The translations under genes and the position numbers were made by a program. Below the pieces are notes generated by a model. That model did not search any database. It saw only the letters and a list, made by a program, of their open reading frames with translations, and had not been told where the DNA came from. Shown here one piece after another: positions 29,951-41,169 of a stretch of DNA of 55,862 nucleotides. Each line of letters starts with the position of its first letter. The first letter of the stretch is position 1. Source of the stretch: Escherichia whittamii (GTDB lineage: Bacteria > Pseudomonadota > Gammaproteobacteria > Enterobacterales > Enterobacteriaceae); assembly GCF_014836715.1 (NCBI RefSeq), contig NZ_JACSQI010000019.1, forward strand, positions 1 through 55,862, written 5' to 3'.

Positions 29951-30391
29951 CAAATCAATAACAAATAATATAAGTGACAGGAGTCGTATTGAACGGAAAT
30001 AAATAATTAAAACAATATATTAAGTTCTGTTTTGCCCGATTTTAGACCTGATGGCATTTGTCTGCTCATTTGTTGAAATGCTATTCAAACTGCTTTTTCA
30101 GAGTTCGGAGTCACTTCAACTCACTGAATTGCGTATCGACTAATGTGAGTAAGATCAATCTCATCCAACAGAAGTTATTTGATGGCATCGATAACAATCT
30201 TAATGAACAAACAGATTCCGGGAAGGCTGGCTATGGGGGGAAAATTTTTCTATTTCTGGCAGCGGGTAAATGACAGTTACTATTTTTAGAGAAGCTGATA
30301 CTGACCTGAGGGATACTGTATATGTCTGGACTGTAATTGGGTAGATTCTATACACGATGAAATTTCTATACACGATGAAATCTGGACCAAT
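29951..30391. other. AT-rich gap between glaH and ssrA, no gene seen
   Basis: About 440 bases. No reading frame with a sensible start and composition. It contains a perfect 18-base tandem duplication (see repeat). In K-12 the genes beyond CP4-57 lie between these flanks; here they are missing, so this may be leftover of an excised or never-acquired element (inference). Confidence 0.45.
30346..30381 (+). repeat. Perfect tandem duplication of 18 bases
   Basis: TTCTATACACGATGAAAT occurs twice with no gap, 30346-30363 and 30364-30381, just upstream of a strong terminator in the 3' flank of ssrA. Confidence 0.9.
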
Positions 30392-30418
30392 AAAAAAGCC
30401 CGCATAAGCGGGCTTTTA
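30392..30418. terminator. Bidirectional terminator in ssrA 3' flank
   Basis: The stem GCCCGC/GCGGGC has six A before it and four T after, so on the minus strand it ends ssrA read-through with a T-run. A second palindrome, GGAGCCGCGGCTCC (30428-30441), lies nearby. Confidence 0.75.
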
Positions 30419-30544
30419 TGTCACTCGGGAGCCGCGGCTCCTTTGCGTATACTTTTTTGTCTCCTCACCGTCTGGTCGGTGTCCTGCTGAGACTGCTAAC
30501 TTCCTGTTTTTGTTGGTGTAGTCCTTACACCGTCCAATCATGAT

Positions 30545-30907
30545 TGGTGGAGCTGGCGGGAGTTGAACCCGCGTCCGAAATTCCTACATCCTCGGCACTA
30601 CATGCTTAGTCTGTCTTTACATTCGCTTGCCAGCTGCGGACGGACACGCCACTAACAAACTAGCCTGATTAAGTTTTAACGCTTCAACCCCAGGCAGGGC
30701 TTCCACGCGATCTCTTTTGGGTTTGACCTCTCTTGATCCCCGTCCTAAGAGCGGAGGCTAGGGAGAGAGGGCTCTAAGCAGGTTATTAAGCTGCTAAAGC
30801 GTAGTTTTCGTCGTTTGCGACTATTTTTTGCGGCTTTTTACGAGGCCAACCGCCCCTCGGCATGCACCTTGGGTTTCGCAAATCCCGTCGAATCCAGAAT
30901 CAGCCCC
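30545..30907 (-). ncRNA. ssrA: tmRNA (10Sa RNA) SsrA
   Basis: 363 nt, exactly the K-12 length. The 5' end GGGGCTGATTCTGGATTCGA and the 3' end GGGTTCAACTCCCGCCAGCT with encoded CCA form the alanine-tRNA-like half. The tag frame at 30783-30818 encodes ANDENYALAA followed by two stops. It rescues stalled ribosomes with SmpB, encoded next upstream on the same strand. The 3' end is the attachment site of CP4-57-type integrases. Here the tRNA-like end is intact and no integrase follows within the 700 bases before glaH. Confidence 0.98.
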
Positions 30908-30921
30908 AATGTGTAACGTTA

Positions 30922-30927
30922 AGTATA
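30922..30927 (-). promoter_or_regulatory. -10 box of ssrA promoter
   Basis: TATACT on the minus strand is about 15 bases before the mature 5' end. No good -35 hexamer is evident. Confidence 0.45.
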
Positions 30928-31120
30928 CCAGATTTTCGAGCCCCATGACTAGTCCCAAAGGCGTTACCATCCTGGAATTAGCACCTGCATAGTATGATTT
31001 TCTTCGATTAAGCAATGGGATGGCTACATCAGTGTCAGATTTGACAGTCGACAAGATGTTCATTCGCGCCACCGAATGGGGAGGCGCGGTGAGGATTTGA
31101 TTAGTATCGCTTATGTAGGT

Positions 31121-31603
31121 TTAACGGTGAGCGTTTTTCATGATACGCGCTTTATCAACCTGCCATTCGCGTTCTTTGATATCAGAACGTTTATCGTGTT
31201 GTTTCTTACCTTTCGCGACGCCGATTTTTACTTTGCACCAGGCATTTTTCCAGTACAGGGAGAGCGCCACTACGGTATAACCTTCACGGTTCACTCGGCC
31301 ATAGAGAGAGTCAAGTTCGCGCTGGTTGAGAAGCAGTTTACGGGTGCGAGTAGGGTCGCATACCACGTGCGTGGAAGCCACCGCCATCGGCGTGATGTTT
31401 GCGCCAAACAGGAACGCTTCTCCGTCGCGCAGAAGGACATAGCTGTCGCTAATATTGGCTTTTCCTGCGCGCAGGGATTTAACTTCCCAGCCTTGCAGGG
31501 CAAGTCCCGCTTCGAATTCTTCTTCAATAAAGTATTCGTGACGGGCGCGCTTGTTAAGCGCGATGGTCGCTGAACCAGGTTTATGTGCTTTTTTCTTCGT
31601 CAT
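31121..31603 (-). CDS. smpB: SsrA-binding protein SmpB
   Basis: 160 aa beta-barrel RNA-binding protein that delivers tmRNA to stalled ribosomes. The core motifs [19 protein letters not shown] and [15 protein letters not shown] are present, and the basic C-terminal tail ([20 protein letters not shown]) that reads the empty mRNA channel is complete. Transcribed toward ssrA; divergent from ratA. Confidence 0.98.
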
Positions 31604-31773
31604 AAGCGTCGTGAATCATCGGTAATCTGAAATCGAAAATACCCCATATCAATCCTGCGGGGGACAAGGCTCTATCTTAGCATGAACCGGATGTTACCCA
31701 GCGCCGGGATAGCGTTTTTTTTACTGCGGGATAAATGATATTATTTGTTGGATTTTTGTTGATGGAAATTGTT

Positions 31774-32211
31774 ATGCCTCAGATTAGCCGGACCGCACTG
31801 GTACCCTACAGCGCGGAGCAAATGTATCAGTTAGTGAATGACGTTCAGTCTTATCCTCAGTTTTTACCAGGGTGCACTGGAAGCCGGATTCTGGAGTCCA
31901 CTCCTGGGCAGATGACCGCTGCGGTAGATGTGTCTAAGGCTGGGATTAGCAAAACGTTTACAACCCGCAACCAGTTGACCAATAACCAAAGTATTCTGAT
32001 GAATCTGGTTGATGGGCCGTTTAAGAAATTGATTGGCGGCTGGAAGTTTACGCCGTTGAGCCAGGACGCGTGCCGTATTGAGTTTCATCTCGACTTTGAG
32101 TTTACCAATAAGTTGATTGAACTCGCCTTTGGTCGTGTGTTTAAAGAGCTGGCAACTAATATGGTGCAGGCTTTTACTGTTCGTGCAAAAGAGGTCTACA
32201 GTGCCAGGTAA
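31774..32211 (+). CDS. ratA: START/coenzyme Q-binding-like protein RatA
   Basis: 145 aa from the ATG at 31774; a longer frame from 31735 would give 158 aa. I prefer 31774 because GGA stands seven bases before it and the family (Coq10/START-like) begins at [18 protein letters not shown]. Described in E. coli as a toxin that blocks 50S-30S association, though relatives are ubiquinone-binding proteins, so the role is disputed. Overlaps rnfH by 11 bases. Confidence 0.92.
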   Translation: MPQISRTALVPYSAEQMYQLVNDVQSYPQFLPGCTGSRILESTPGQMTAAVDVSKAGISKTFTTRNQLTNNQSILMNLVDGPFKKLIGGWKFTPLSQDACRIEFHLDFEFTNKLIELAFGRVFKELATNMVQAFTVRAKEVYSAR

Positions 32212-32491
32212 AATTGCCGTTGAGGTGGCTTACGCATTGCCCGAGAAGCAATACCTGCAACGGGTAAGATTGCAGGAGGGCGCGACGGTTGAAGAAGCAA
32301 TTCGCGCAAGTGGTTTGCTGGAACTGCGCACTGATATCGATTTAACTAAAAATAAAGTCGGTATTTACAGTCGTCCGGCCAAACTGAGTGATACCGTGCA
32401 TGACGGCGATCGGGTGGAGATTTATCGTCCGCTGATTGCCGATCCGAAGGAGCTTCGCAGGCAACGAGCAGAAAAATCGGCGAATAAATAA
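32201..32491 (+). CDS. rnfH: RnfH-family ubiquitin-like protein (RatB)
   Basis: 96 aa beta-grasp protein of the RnfH/UPF0125 family, starting at a GTG ([19 protein letters not shown]). The GTG lies inside the end of ratA, and coupling explains the weak ribosome site. Function unknown; named antitoxin RatB by position, though published data do not support antitoxin activity (recollection). A terminator follows at once. Confidence 0.92.
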   Translation: MPGKIAVEVAYALPEKQYLQRVRLQEGATVEEAIRASGLLELRTDIDLTKNKVGIYSRPAKLSDTVHDGDRVEIYRPLIADPKELRRQRAEKSANK

Positions 32492-32497
32492 CAACCA

Positions 32498-32528
32498 GAA
32501 AAAAGGTGCTCACTGAGCACCTTTTTTA
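32498..32528. terminator. Bidirectional terminator rnfH / bamE
   Basis: A long stem, AAAAAGGTGCTCA with TGAGCACCTTTTT, has T-runs on both strands between convergent genes. Confidence 0.85.
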
Positions 32529-32548
32529 TTCGCTATAAACGGCAAGTT

Positions 32549-32893
32549 TTATTCGTTGCCAGTCAGCGCAGGTTTGTTATCAATATTGGTCAACACACCG
32601 CTGCTGTTAAAGGTCAGCGTCAGCGTTTGCTGCGTTACACCTTCATGACCTGGTTGCTGGCGGAACACATAGAACCAGGTATTTGTACCAAATGGATCAG
32701 ACATCAGCGGTGTACCCAATGCGTACGCAACTTGTTGTTGCGTCATGCCAACACGTATTTTGGAAACGTCGTTAGCGGTCAGATAGTTCCCCTGGTTGAT
32801 GTCAGGACGGTAAACCACTCGCTCCAGAGTGGAACAGCCTGCGGTCAACATCAATAGTACTGCTGCGGCAGCAGTCAGCGTTTTACAGCGCAT
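32549..32893 (-). CDS. bamE: Outer-membrane assembly lipoprotein BamE
   Basis: 114 aa lipoprotein of the BAM complex (SmpA/OmlA fold). The signal peptide ends in a lipobox, LTAGC (Cys20), followed by [18 protein letters not shown]. The conserved [10 protein letters not shown]-like segment reads [17 protein letters not shown]. One residue longer at the C-terminus (TGNE) than K-12 as I recall. It lies alone between recN and rnfH. Confidence 0.97.
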   Translation of the reverse strand: MRCKTLTAAAAVLLMLTAGCSTLERVVYRPDINQGNYLTANDVSKIRVGMTQQQVAYALGTPLMSDPFGTNTWFYVFRQQPGHEGVTQQTLTLTFNSSGVLTNIDNKPALTGNE

Positions 32894-33041
32894 AGTGATT
32901 TGATTCCTTTTCGGGCCCGAGCAGTACGTGGCTCATATGTAATATGCCGATGATAATAGACCTTTCATCACTTTAAAACCTTTTGCTTTCCGGTCCTACG
33001 GCGTTTTGCTGTCTACTCTGACCGTGAAGCGGTAAAAAAGT

Positions 33042-34703
33042 TTACGCCGCCAACAGTTCTTTCGCGTTTGCCAGCGTATTGCGTGTAACTTCACTACCGC
33101 CCAATAAGCGCGCCAGTTCCTGTAACCGCGCTTTTCTGTCCAGCGACTCCATATGCGTTTCGGTCATCGCGCCATCGGTTTCTTTGCTGACAAAATAGTG
33201 TTGATGACCGCATCCTGCGACTTGCGGCAAATGGGTAACACACATCACCTGGGTTGATTCGCCAAGTTGACGTAGCAGTTTGCCGACGACTGCCGCTGTC
33301 GGGCCGCTAATTCCCACATCCACTTCATCGAAAATAAGCGCCGGGGTTTCCATTTTCCGTGCGGTAATGACCTGGATTGCCAGTGCGATACGCGACAATT
33401 CACCGCCGGATGCGACTTTGGCGATGGGCTGCATTGGTTGGCCTGGGTTGGTGGTTACCCGAAACTCAATACGATCAGCACCGTCAGCGCCCAGGTGGTG
33501 CTCGTCAAATTTAACATCAATCGTAAATTGCCCATGCGGCATGGAGAGCGCATGCATACTGTCGGTGATCAGGTGCGCCAACTCATTTGCATAATGCTGG
33601 CGTTGCTGGTGTAACGCGCGTGCTGTTTGCAGTGCCTGCTGATGGTGTTTAGTGACTGCCAACGCGAGGGTTTCTTGCGAGTCAGCCTGATCGTCCAGTT
33701 GCTGCTGCTCTTCCAGCAGTGATTGATAATACTGTGGTAATGCTTCCGGGCTGACGTGGTGCTTACGTGCCAACGAAATTTGCTTTGAAATACGTTGTTC
33801 AAGTTCGAACAACCGATTAGGGTCGAGATCCAGACGATCGCAGTAGTGGCGCAGTTCGTCACTGGCTTCAGCAATCTGGATGGTGGCCTCTTCCAGCATA
33901 TCAAGTACGCCGGACAGTTTGCTGTCCATACCGATCAATTCGCTGACCAATTGTTTTGCAGTGTAAAGCTGGCTTTGCAGGTTCGCGTCTTCACTGTCGG
34001 CCATTAATGCCAGTGCATTCTGGCTGGTAGTCAGCAATTGACCGCTGTTTGCCAGACGCTTGTACTCTTCGTCGATTTGTTCGAATTCGCCGGGCTGCGG
34101 ATTAAATTCGTTAAGTTCTTTTAATTGGTATTGCAGCAGCTCCGCGCGGGCGGCGCGTTCCTGACTTAATTGTTGATGGTGCGCGAGGTCGCGGCAGCTC
34201 TGATGCCACAACTGATAACGTGCGGTCATTTCCTGGAGCAGAGAGGTTTCATTGGCGTAGCCATCAAGCAGGAATTTTTGGTGCTCGGATTTGGTGAGTA
34301 ATTGATGAGCGTGCTGACCATGGATCTGAATGAGCAACTGACCCAGCTCGCGCAGTTGTGACAGCGGAACAGCCGTGCCGTTGATGAAACCACGGGAGCG
34401 ACCATCGCTACTGATTACGCGACGAAGCAGACATTCACGGCCATCTTCCAGTTGGTTTTCTTCCAGCCAGCGCAGAGCCGCTGGTGTATCTTTCAGTGAA
34501 AAACGGGCGCACAGGTCAGCGCGAGTAGCGCCGGTACGTACCATGTCGGCTTCAGCTCGACCACCGAGACAAAGGCCGAGGGCATCTATCGCGATAGATT
34601 TACCCGCGCCGGTTTCACCGGTTATTACGGTCATGCCGCTGTGAAAATCAATCTCAAGCTCACGAACGATAGCAAAGTTGCTGATGGTCAGTTGTGCCAA
34701 CAT
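33042..34703 (-). CDS. recN: DNA repair ATPase RecN
   Basis: 553 aa SMC-like protein for double-strand break repair. Walker [13 protein letters not shown] is near residue 30, with a long coiled coil in the middle (about 150-370). The ABC signature [13 protein letters not shown] and Walker [14 protein letters not shown] are in the C-terminal part. The tail ends KELLAA, matching the ClpXP-recognised C-terminus of K-12 RecN. One of the most strongly SOS-induced genes; LexA boxes stand just upstream. Confidence 0.97.
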   Translation of the reverse strand: MLAQLTISNFAIVRELEIDFHSGMTVITGETGAGKSIAIDALGLCLGGRAEADMVRTGATRADLCARFSLKDTPAALRWLEENQLEDGRECLLRRVISSDGRSRGFINGTAVPLSQLRELGQLLIQIHGQHAHQLLTKSEHQKFLLDGYANETSLLQEMTARYQLWHQSCRDLAHHQQLSQERAARAELLQYQLKELNEFNPQPGEFEQIDEEYKRLANSGQLLTTSQNALALMADSEDANLQSQLYTAKQLVSELIGMDSKLSGVLDMLEEATIQIAEASDELRHYCDRLDLDPNRLFELEQRISKQISLARKHHVSPEALPQYYQSLLEEQQQLDDQADSQETLALAVTKHHQQALQTARALHQQRQHYANELAHLITDSMHALSMPHGQFTIDVKFDEHHLGADGADRIEFRVTTNPGQPMQPIAKVASGGELSRIALAIQVITARKMETPALIFDEVDVGISGPTAAVVGKLLRQLGESTQVMCVTHLPQVAGCGHQHYFVSKETDGAMTETHMESLDRKARLQELARLLGGSEVTRNTLANAKELLAA

Positions 34704-34713
34704 AGTCGTTTTC

Positions 34714-34769
34714 CTGTATGAAAAACCATTACTGTTATTGTGTACAGTATAAACTGGTTTTATATACAG
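34714..34769 (-). promoter_or_regulatory. Three LexA (SOS) boxes of recN
   Basis: CTG-N10-CAG sites are at 34754-34769 (CTGTATATAAAACCAG on the minus strand) and 34732-34747 (CTGTACACAATAACAG). A weaker third, 34714-34729, reads ATGGTTTTTCATACAG. All lie within the 85-base recN-nadK spacer. Confidence 0.88.
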
Positions 34770-34788
34770 TAAAGAGGCTGGCGAAAAA

Positions 34789-36380
<1,592 letters not shown>

Positions 36381-36387
36381 ATGTCAG

Positions 36388-36415
36388 ATGGCCGACCTAA
36401 AGTCGGCCATTTTTT
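36388..36415 (+). terminator. Terminator of grpE
   Basis: Stem ATGGCCGAC/GTCGGCCAT followed by six T. It abuts the stop of the oppositely oriented 201-aa gene. Confidence 0.85.
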
Positions 36416-37019
36416 AGCTTAAAAAATCCTGCACTTCCAGCCACGGCGTGTTGAAATCATCTATTTTTTCATATTCGCTCATTGGCAGAACGACCACATT
36501 ATAGGCGTCCGCTCCTTCATTCAGATCAAAAATCTGGTAACCCCGCTTATTGAGTTCGGTCTGGATGCGTTCAAATATCTCGTCAAGGTAACGATCCCCG
36601 GCTTCGCAGGCATCGGCGATTTCATCTTCCTGGGTTATTTCGACAAGAAGGCATCTTAATTCCTCAGATGCCGTCAGGTCTTTTGTTAGTTCATAAAAAC
36701 GATCAGCAGCAAAATTGGCCAGTTCGCCATCTTCATCTTCGCCTTTCCAGTCAACGAGGTGAATTAATTCTTCGCCGCGCAGAACCTGTAAAAATGCCTG
36801 TGCCAGATCGCGATTTCCCAGGTCGCCACCACTGCAATCGAGAACGTCTTGCAATCCATACTCGTCCTCATCTTCGTCTTCAAAGATTTCAGGTTGCGTC
36901 GAAAGTTGAGAGAAAATAGTGGGCCATAATGTTGGGTTGTGCGGTAAAAAAACGTTGGCGACGACGTTGAGATCGTCCGCAAAATCCTTATCCCATTCAA
37001 TTACATAATCATCTGACAT
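36414..37019 (-). CDS. Acidic hypothetical protein, possibly DUF6630 family
   Basis: 201 aa, very acidic (IFEDEDEDEYG, WKGEDEDGEL), without signal peptide or membrane helix. The C-terminal part (NKRGYQIFDLNEGADAYNV, then VVLPMSEYE) resembles the DUF6630 pattern, from memory and unsure. A plausible AAGGATC ribosome site precedes the ATG. It lies between grpE and corB, reading the same way as corB but after corB's terminator, so it should have its own promoter in the 120-base spacer. I do not recall a gene here in K-12; it looks accessory. Function unknown. Such acidic soluble proteins can be immunity-type or DNA mimics, but nothing here proves that. Confidence 0.8.
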   Translation of the reverse strand: MSDDYVIEWDKDFADDLNVVANVFLPHNPTLWPTIFSQLSTQPEIFEDEDEDEYGLQDVLDCSGGDLGNRDLAQAFLQVLRGEELIHLVDWKGEDEDGELANFAADRFYELTKDLTASEELRCLLVEITQEDEIADACEAGDRYLDEIFERIQTELNKRGYQIFDLNEGADAYNVVVLPMSEYEKIDDFNTPWLEVQDFLS

Positions 37020-37110
37020 AGCATCAAGATCCTTTCTTAATGATTGAAAAGGACATTATTGCATCGCTAAGTAAATGACAGGAATTGATGGAATCCTAAA
37101 AGATGGCGAT

Positions 37111-37135
37111 AAAAAAGGCGAACCGGAGTTCGCCC
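37111..37135 (-). terminator. Terminator of corB
   Basis: The stem GGGCGAACTCCGGTTCGCC is followed on the minus strand by TTTTTT, right after the corB stop. Confidence 0.8.
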
Positions 37136-37140
37136 TTGTG

Positions 37141-38427
37141 TTACTCCGCCACACTCTCGCGCAGCGGTTTTACAGGAAAAACTTTTACCTGCTTAATCAT
37201 ATTGTCTTGTACATCGAGAATATCGATATCGTACTCGCCAATACGTACGCGAGTGCCTGCAACCGGGATCTCTTCCAGCGCTTCCAGAATAACGCCATTA
37301 ACTGTGCGGGCATCATCTTCCGGTAGATGCCAGTTAAAGGCTTTGTTGATTTCTCGCACGTTGGCTGTGCCATCAATAATCACCGAACCGTCGTTTTGCG
37401 GCGTGACTTCTTCGGCAAGTGTTGGCGACATCGACGTGGTGAAATCTCCGACAATCTCTTCCAGAATATCTTCGACCGTGACCAGCCCCTGAATGTCTCC
37501 GTATTCGTTGACCACCAGACCGACTTTCTTTTTATTGCGTTGAAATTTAACTAATTGCGTACTGAGCGGTGTGCCTTCAGGCACAAAATAGATTTCGTCC
37601 GCAGCACGTAGCATGGTTTCTTTGGTGAACTCTTTTTTCTCGGACATGAGTCGCCAGGCTTCGCGTACTCGCAGCATGCTGATGGCGTCGTCCAGCGAAT
37701 CGCGGTATAGCACGATGCGTCCGTGGGGGGAGTGGGAGAGCTGACGGAGAATCGATTTCCAGTCATCGTTGATATCAATGCCGATAATTTCACTGCGCGG
37801 CACCATGATGTCATCAACAGTCATTTTTTCCAGATCGAGCACCGACAGCAGCATATCCTGATTGCGACGGGAAATTTGTGAGCGCGATTCGTGCACAATG
37901 GTGCGCAACTCTTCTTTGCTTAAAGAGCCGCTAACCACGATATCGGTTTTGATGCCCATCATGCGCATTAACATGCGGGTAATAGCGTTCAGCAACCAGA
38001 CCAGCGGCATCATCAAAATTTGCAGCGGCGCTAACAGAAAGCTACTCGGATAAGCGACTTTTTCCGGGTATAGCGCAGCGATAGTTTTCGGCAACACTTC
38101 GGCAAAAACCAGCACTACAAAGGTCAGCACGCCGGTCGCAATTGCTACGCCCGCATCACCGTACAAACGCATCCCAACGATGGTGCCGAGCGCGGAAGCG
38201 AGGATATTGACCAGGTTATTGCCGATTAATACCAGACTTATCAGGCGGTCTGGTTTACGCAGCAATTTTTCGACGCGCTTTGCCGAACGATTGCCCTGTT
38301 TCGCCATATGCCGCAGACGATAGCGGTTGAGTGTCATCATTCCGGTTTCGGAACCGGAAAAATAGGCTGAAATGACCACCATGATGATCAGAATAACGAT
38401 CAGCGTGGTAGTAGATATGTGTTCCAG
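37141..38427 (-). CDS. corB: CNNM/CorC-family membrane protein CorB (YfjD)
   Basis: 428 aa if started at the CTG at 38427, which reads (M)EHISTTTLI... and has AAGGAG six bases before it. The first in-frame ATG is 15 codons later and would cut the first helix. Domain order: DUF21 membrane domain with about four helices (1-190), two CBS domains (about 205-330, IMVPRSEIIGID) and a C-terminal CorC/HlyC domain (GSVIIDGTANVREIN). Relatives take part in magnesium/cobalt efflux. Lies 19 bases after ypjD, same strand. Confidence 0.94.
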   Translation of the reverse strand: MEHISTTTLIVILIIMVVISAYFSGSETGMMTLNRYRLRHMAKQGNRSAKRVEKLLRKPDRLISLVLIGNNLVNILASALGTIVGMRLYGDAGVAIATGVLTFVVLVFAEVLPKTIAALYPEKVAYPSSFLLAPLQILMMPLVWLLNAITRMLMRMMGIKTDIVVSGSLSKEELRTIVHESRSQISRRNQDMLLSVLDLEKMTVDDIMVPRSEIIGIDINDDWKSILRQLSHSPHGRIVLYRDSLDDAISMLRVREAWRLMSEKKEFTKETMLRAADEIYFVPEGTPLSTQLVKFQRNKKKVGLVVNEYGDIQGLVTVEDILEEIVGDFTTSMSPTLAEEVTPQNDGSVIIDGTANVREINKAFNWHLPEDDARTVNGVILEALEEIPVAGTRVRIGEYDIDILDVQDNMIKQVKVFPVKPLRESVAE

Positions 38428-38446
38428 GGGAAACTCCTTTTCTGGT

Positions 38447-39238
38447 TTAGCTGATTAACTGCTGGACAATTCGGCTGCCGAAGTAGGCCATCGTCAGAAT
38501 GACCGCGCCAGCGACGTTAAACCAGACGACGCGGCGCCCACGCCATCCTTCATGGTAATGCCCCCACAGCAGCACAATATAGACAAACCACGCCACGATA
38601 GAGAGCACAGCCTTGTCGATATTCTCCATGCTAAACAAGTTGTGCATGTAGAACAGCCCAGTACAAAGAGTGAGCGTTAACAGCACTACGCCAATCTGTG
38701 TGATGTGGAACATTTTGCGCTCGATACTCATCAACGGCGGCATTTCCTGATTAAACGCCAGCTTCTTGTTCTTCAGCTGGTAATCAATCCACGCCAGTTG
38801 TAGGGCATACAGGGCGGCGATAATCAGCGTGGCATAGGAAAAGAGTGACAAGCCAATGTGCACCAGCATCCCCGGCGTTGCTTCAAGATGGGTGATGTAT
38901 TCATTGGGCATGAATGTCGCCAGCGCCAGGTTGATTAGCGCGAAGGCATAGACGATCGGCAATAGCAGCCAGCCGCGGTTGCGGGAAGCCACGATAGTCA
39001 TCACCGTACAGATCATCAAACTGACCAGCGAACCAACGTTCAGCAGGCTAAGGTTTTGTCCGCTATCACCGCCAGGCAGGATGCGGGCTTCCAGAGCGAT
39101 TGCGTGGCAGACCAGCGCGATGACCGCAGAAATAATAGCCATTCGCCGCCAGCCGCCGTTTTTTTGCAGCAGACCGGGAACAATCAGCGCGAGGCTGACA
39201 GAGTAGGCGACGAGCGCGAGCAGAGCAAAAACGGGCAT
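38447..39238 (-). CDS. ypjD: Cytochrome c assembly-like inner-membrane protein YpjD
   Basis: 263 aa, about eight helices, CcsA/CcmC-type (HemX-like) family. The conserved segments LEATPGMLVHIGLSLFSYA and VLLWGHYHEGWRGRR hold the paired His expected in the heme-handling family. The start at 39238 (MPVFALLALVAYS) gives the K-12 length; an upstream in-frame start at 39313 is not conserved. Divergent from ffh. Confidence 0.95.
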   Translation of the reverse strand: MPVFALLALVAYSVSLALIVPGLLQKNGGWRRMAIISAVIALVCHAIALEARILPGGDSGQNLSLLNVGSLVSLMICTVMTIVASRNRGWLLLPIVYAFALINLALATFMPNEYITHLEATPGMLVHIGLSLFSYATLIIAALYALQLAWIDYQLKNKKLAFNQEMPPLMSIERKMFHITQIGVVLLTLTLCTGLFYMHNLFSMENIDKAVLSIVAWFVYIVLLWGHYHEGWRGRRVVWFNVAGAVILTMAYFGSRIVQQLIS

Positions 39239-39404
39239 AGTGATGTCGACAGTTTGAGCAATGAGAAAGAGAAGCAGTATAGCGTCAGGAGAACGCTGCT
39301 CCAACCGTTGCATAACAACAAAGACGCCTTCATGTTATACTGCGGCAAAATACAGATGATGTGTCGCGATTGCGGCCAACCGTTTCCACCCCAGGCGAGA
39401 GACA

Positions 39405-40766
39405 ATGTTTGATAATTTAACCGATCGTTTGTCGCGCACGCTGCGCAATATCAGTGGCCGTGGACGCCTTACTGAAGACAACGTTAAAGATACGCTGCGC
39501 GAAGTGCGCATGGCGCTACTGGAGGCGGACGTCGCCCTGCCGGTAGTGCGTGAGTTTATCAATCGCGTAAAAGAGAAAGCGGTTGGTCATGAAGTTAATA
39601 AGAGCCTGACGCCGGGGCAGGAGTTTGTCAAAATCGTCCGTAACGAACTGGTTGCGGCGATGGGCGAAGAGAACCAGACCCTGAATCTCGCCGCACAACC
39701 CCCTGCGGTCGTGCTGATGGCGGGCCTGCAAGGTGCGGGTAAAACGACCAGCGTCGGTAAGCTCGGTAAGTTCCTGCGTGAGAAGCACAAGAAGAAAGTG
39801 CTGGTGGTTTCTGCCGACGTTTATCGCCCGGCGGCAATCAAACAGCTTGAGACGCTGGCCGAACAGGTAGGCGTCGATTTCTTCCCTTCAGATGTTGGTC
39901 AGAAGCCGGTTGATATCGTTAATGCGGCGCTGAAAGAAGCCAAACTGAAATTCTACGACGTGCTGTTGGTGGATACCGCCGGTCGTTTGCACGTTGACGA
40001 AGCGATGATGGACGAGATCAAACAGGTCCATGCATCGATTAATCCGGTTGAAACCCTGTTTGTCGTCGATGCCATGACTGGTCAGGATGCCGCGAATACC
40101 GCGAAAGCCTTCAACGAAGCGCTTCCGCTGACCGGCGTGGTGCTGACCAAAGTCGACGGCGACGCCCGTGGCGGTGCGGCGCTCTCTATTCGTCACATCA
40201 CCGGTAAACCGATTAAATTCCTCGGCGTCGGCGAAAAAACCGAAGCGCTGGAGCCGTTCCATCCGGATCGTATCGCTTCCCGTATCCTCGGCATGGGCGA
40301 CGTGCTGTCGCTGATCGAAGATATCGAAAGTAAAGTTGACCGCGCGCAGGCTGAGAAATTAGCCAGCAAGCTGAAAAAAGGCGATGGCTTTGATCTCAAC
40401 GATTTCCTTGAGCAATTGCGCCAGATGAAAAATATGGGCGGCATGGCTAGCCTGATGGGTAAGCTGCCGGGTATGGGGCAGATCCCGGATAACGTCAAGT
40501 CACAGATGGACGATAAAGTGCTGGTGCGTATGGAAGCCATCATCAACTCGATGACGCTGAAAGAGCGCGCTAAGCCAGAAATCATCAAAGGTTCGCGTAA
40601 ACGTCGTATCGCCGCCGGTTGCGGTATGCAGGTACAGGATGTTAACCGTCTTCTGAAGCAGTTCGACGACATGCAGCGCATGATGAAGAAAATGAAGAAA
40701 GGCGGAATGGCGAAGATGATGAGAAGCATGAAGGGAATGATGCCACCGGGATTTCCTGGTCGCTAA
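39405..40766 (+). CDS. ffh: Signal recognition particle protein Ffh
   Basis: 453 aa GTPase that, with 4.5S RNA, targets membrane proteins to FtsY and SecYEG. N domain first, then G domain with GLQGAGKTTSVGKLG, DTAGRLHVDE and TKVDGDARGG, then the Met-rich M domain (QRMMKKMKKGGMAKMMRSMK...) that binds signal sequences. Essential. 136 bases and a leader hairpin separate it from rpsP. Confidence 0.98.
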   Translation: MFDNLTDRLSRTLRNISGRGRLTEDNVKDTLREVRMALLEADVALPVVREFINRVKEKAVGHEVNKSLTPGQEFVKIVRNELVAAMGEENQTLNLAAQPPAVVLMAGLQGAGKTTSVGKLGKFLREKHKKKVLVVSADVYRPAAIKQLETLAEQVGVDFFPSDVGQKPVDIVNAALKEAKLKFYDVLLVDTAGRLHVDEAMMDEIKQVHASINPVETLFVVDAMTGQDAANTAKAFNEALPLTGVVLTKVDGDARGGAALSIRHITGKPIKFLGVGEKTEALEPFHPDRIASRILGMGDVLSLIEDIESKVDRAQAEKLASKLKKGDGFDLNDFLEQLRQMKNMGGMASLMGKLPGMGQIPDNVKSQMDDKVLVRMEAIINSMTLKERAKPEIIKGSRKRRIAAGCGMQVQDVNRLLKQFDDMQRMMKKMKKGGMAKMMRSMKGMMPPGFPGR

Positions 40767-40824
40767 ATGACCTTATGCGACAGAGTTATTAACTGCTGAT
40801 TGCATTTTCTCCAGAAATCAGTAA

Positions 40825-41151
<327 letters not shown>

Positions 41152-41169
41152 TCTGTCACGGTGGTCATG

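Noticed and set aside
30058-30273. 71-aa frame between ssrA and glaH
   Set aside because: Non-ATG start and no family resemblance; treated as intergenic.
31774-32491. ratA-rnfH as a true toxin-antitoxin pair
   Set aside because: The names suggest it, but both belong to conserved housekeeping-type families and I see nothing in the sequence that supports an antitoxin role.
36414-37019. Naming the acidic protein as an anti-restriction DNA mimic
   Set aside because: Acidity alone is not evidence; no Ocr/ArdA-type motif was recognised.
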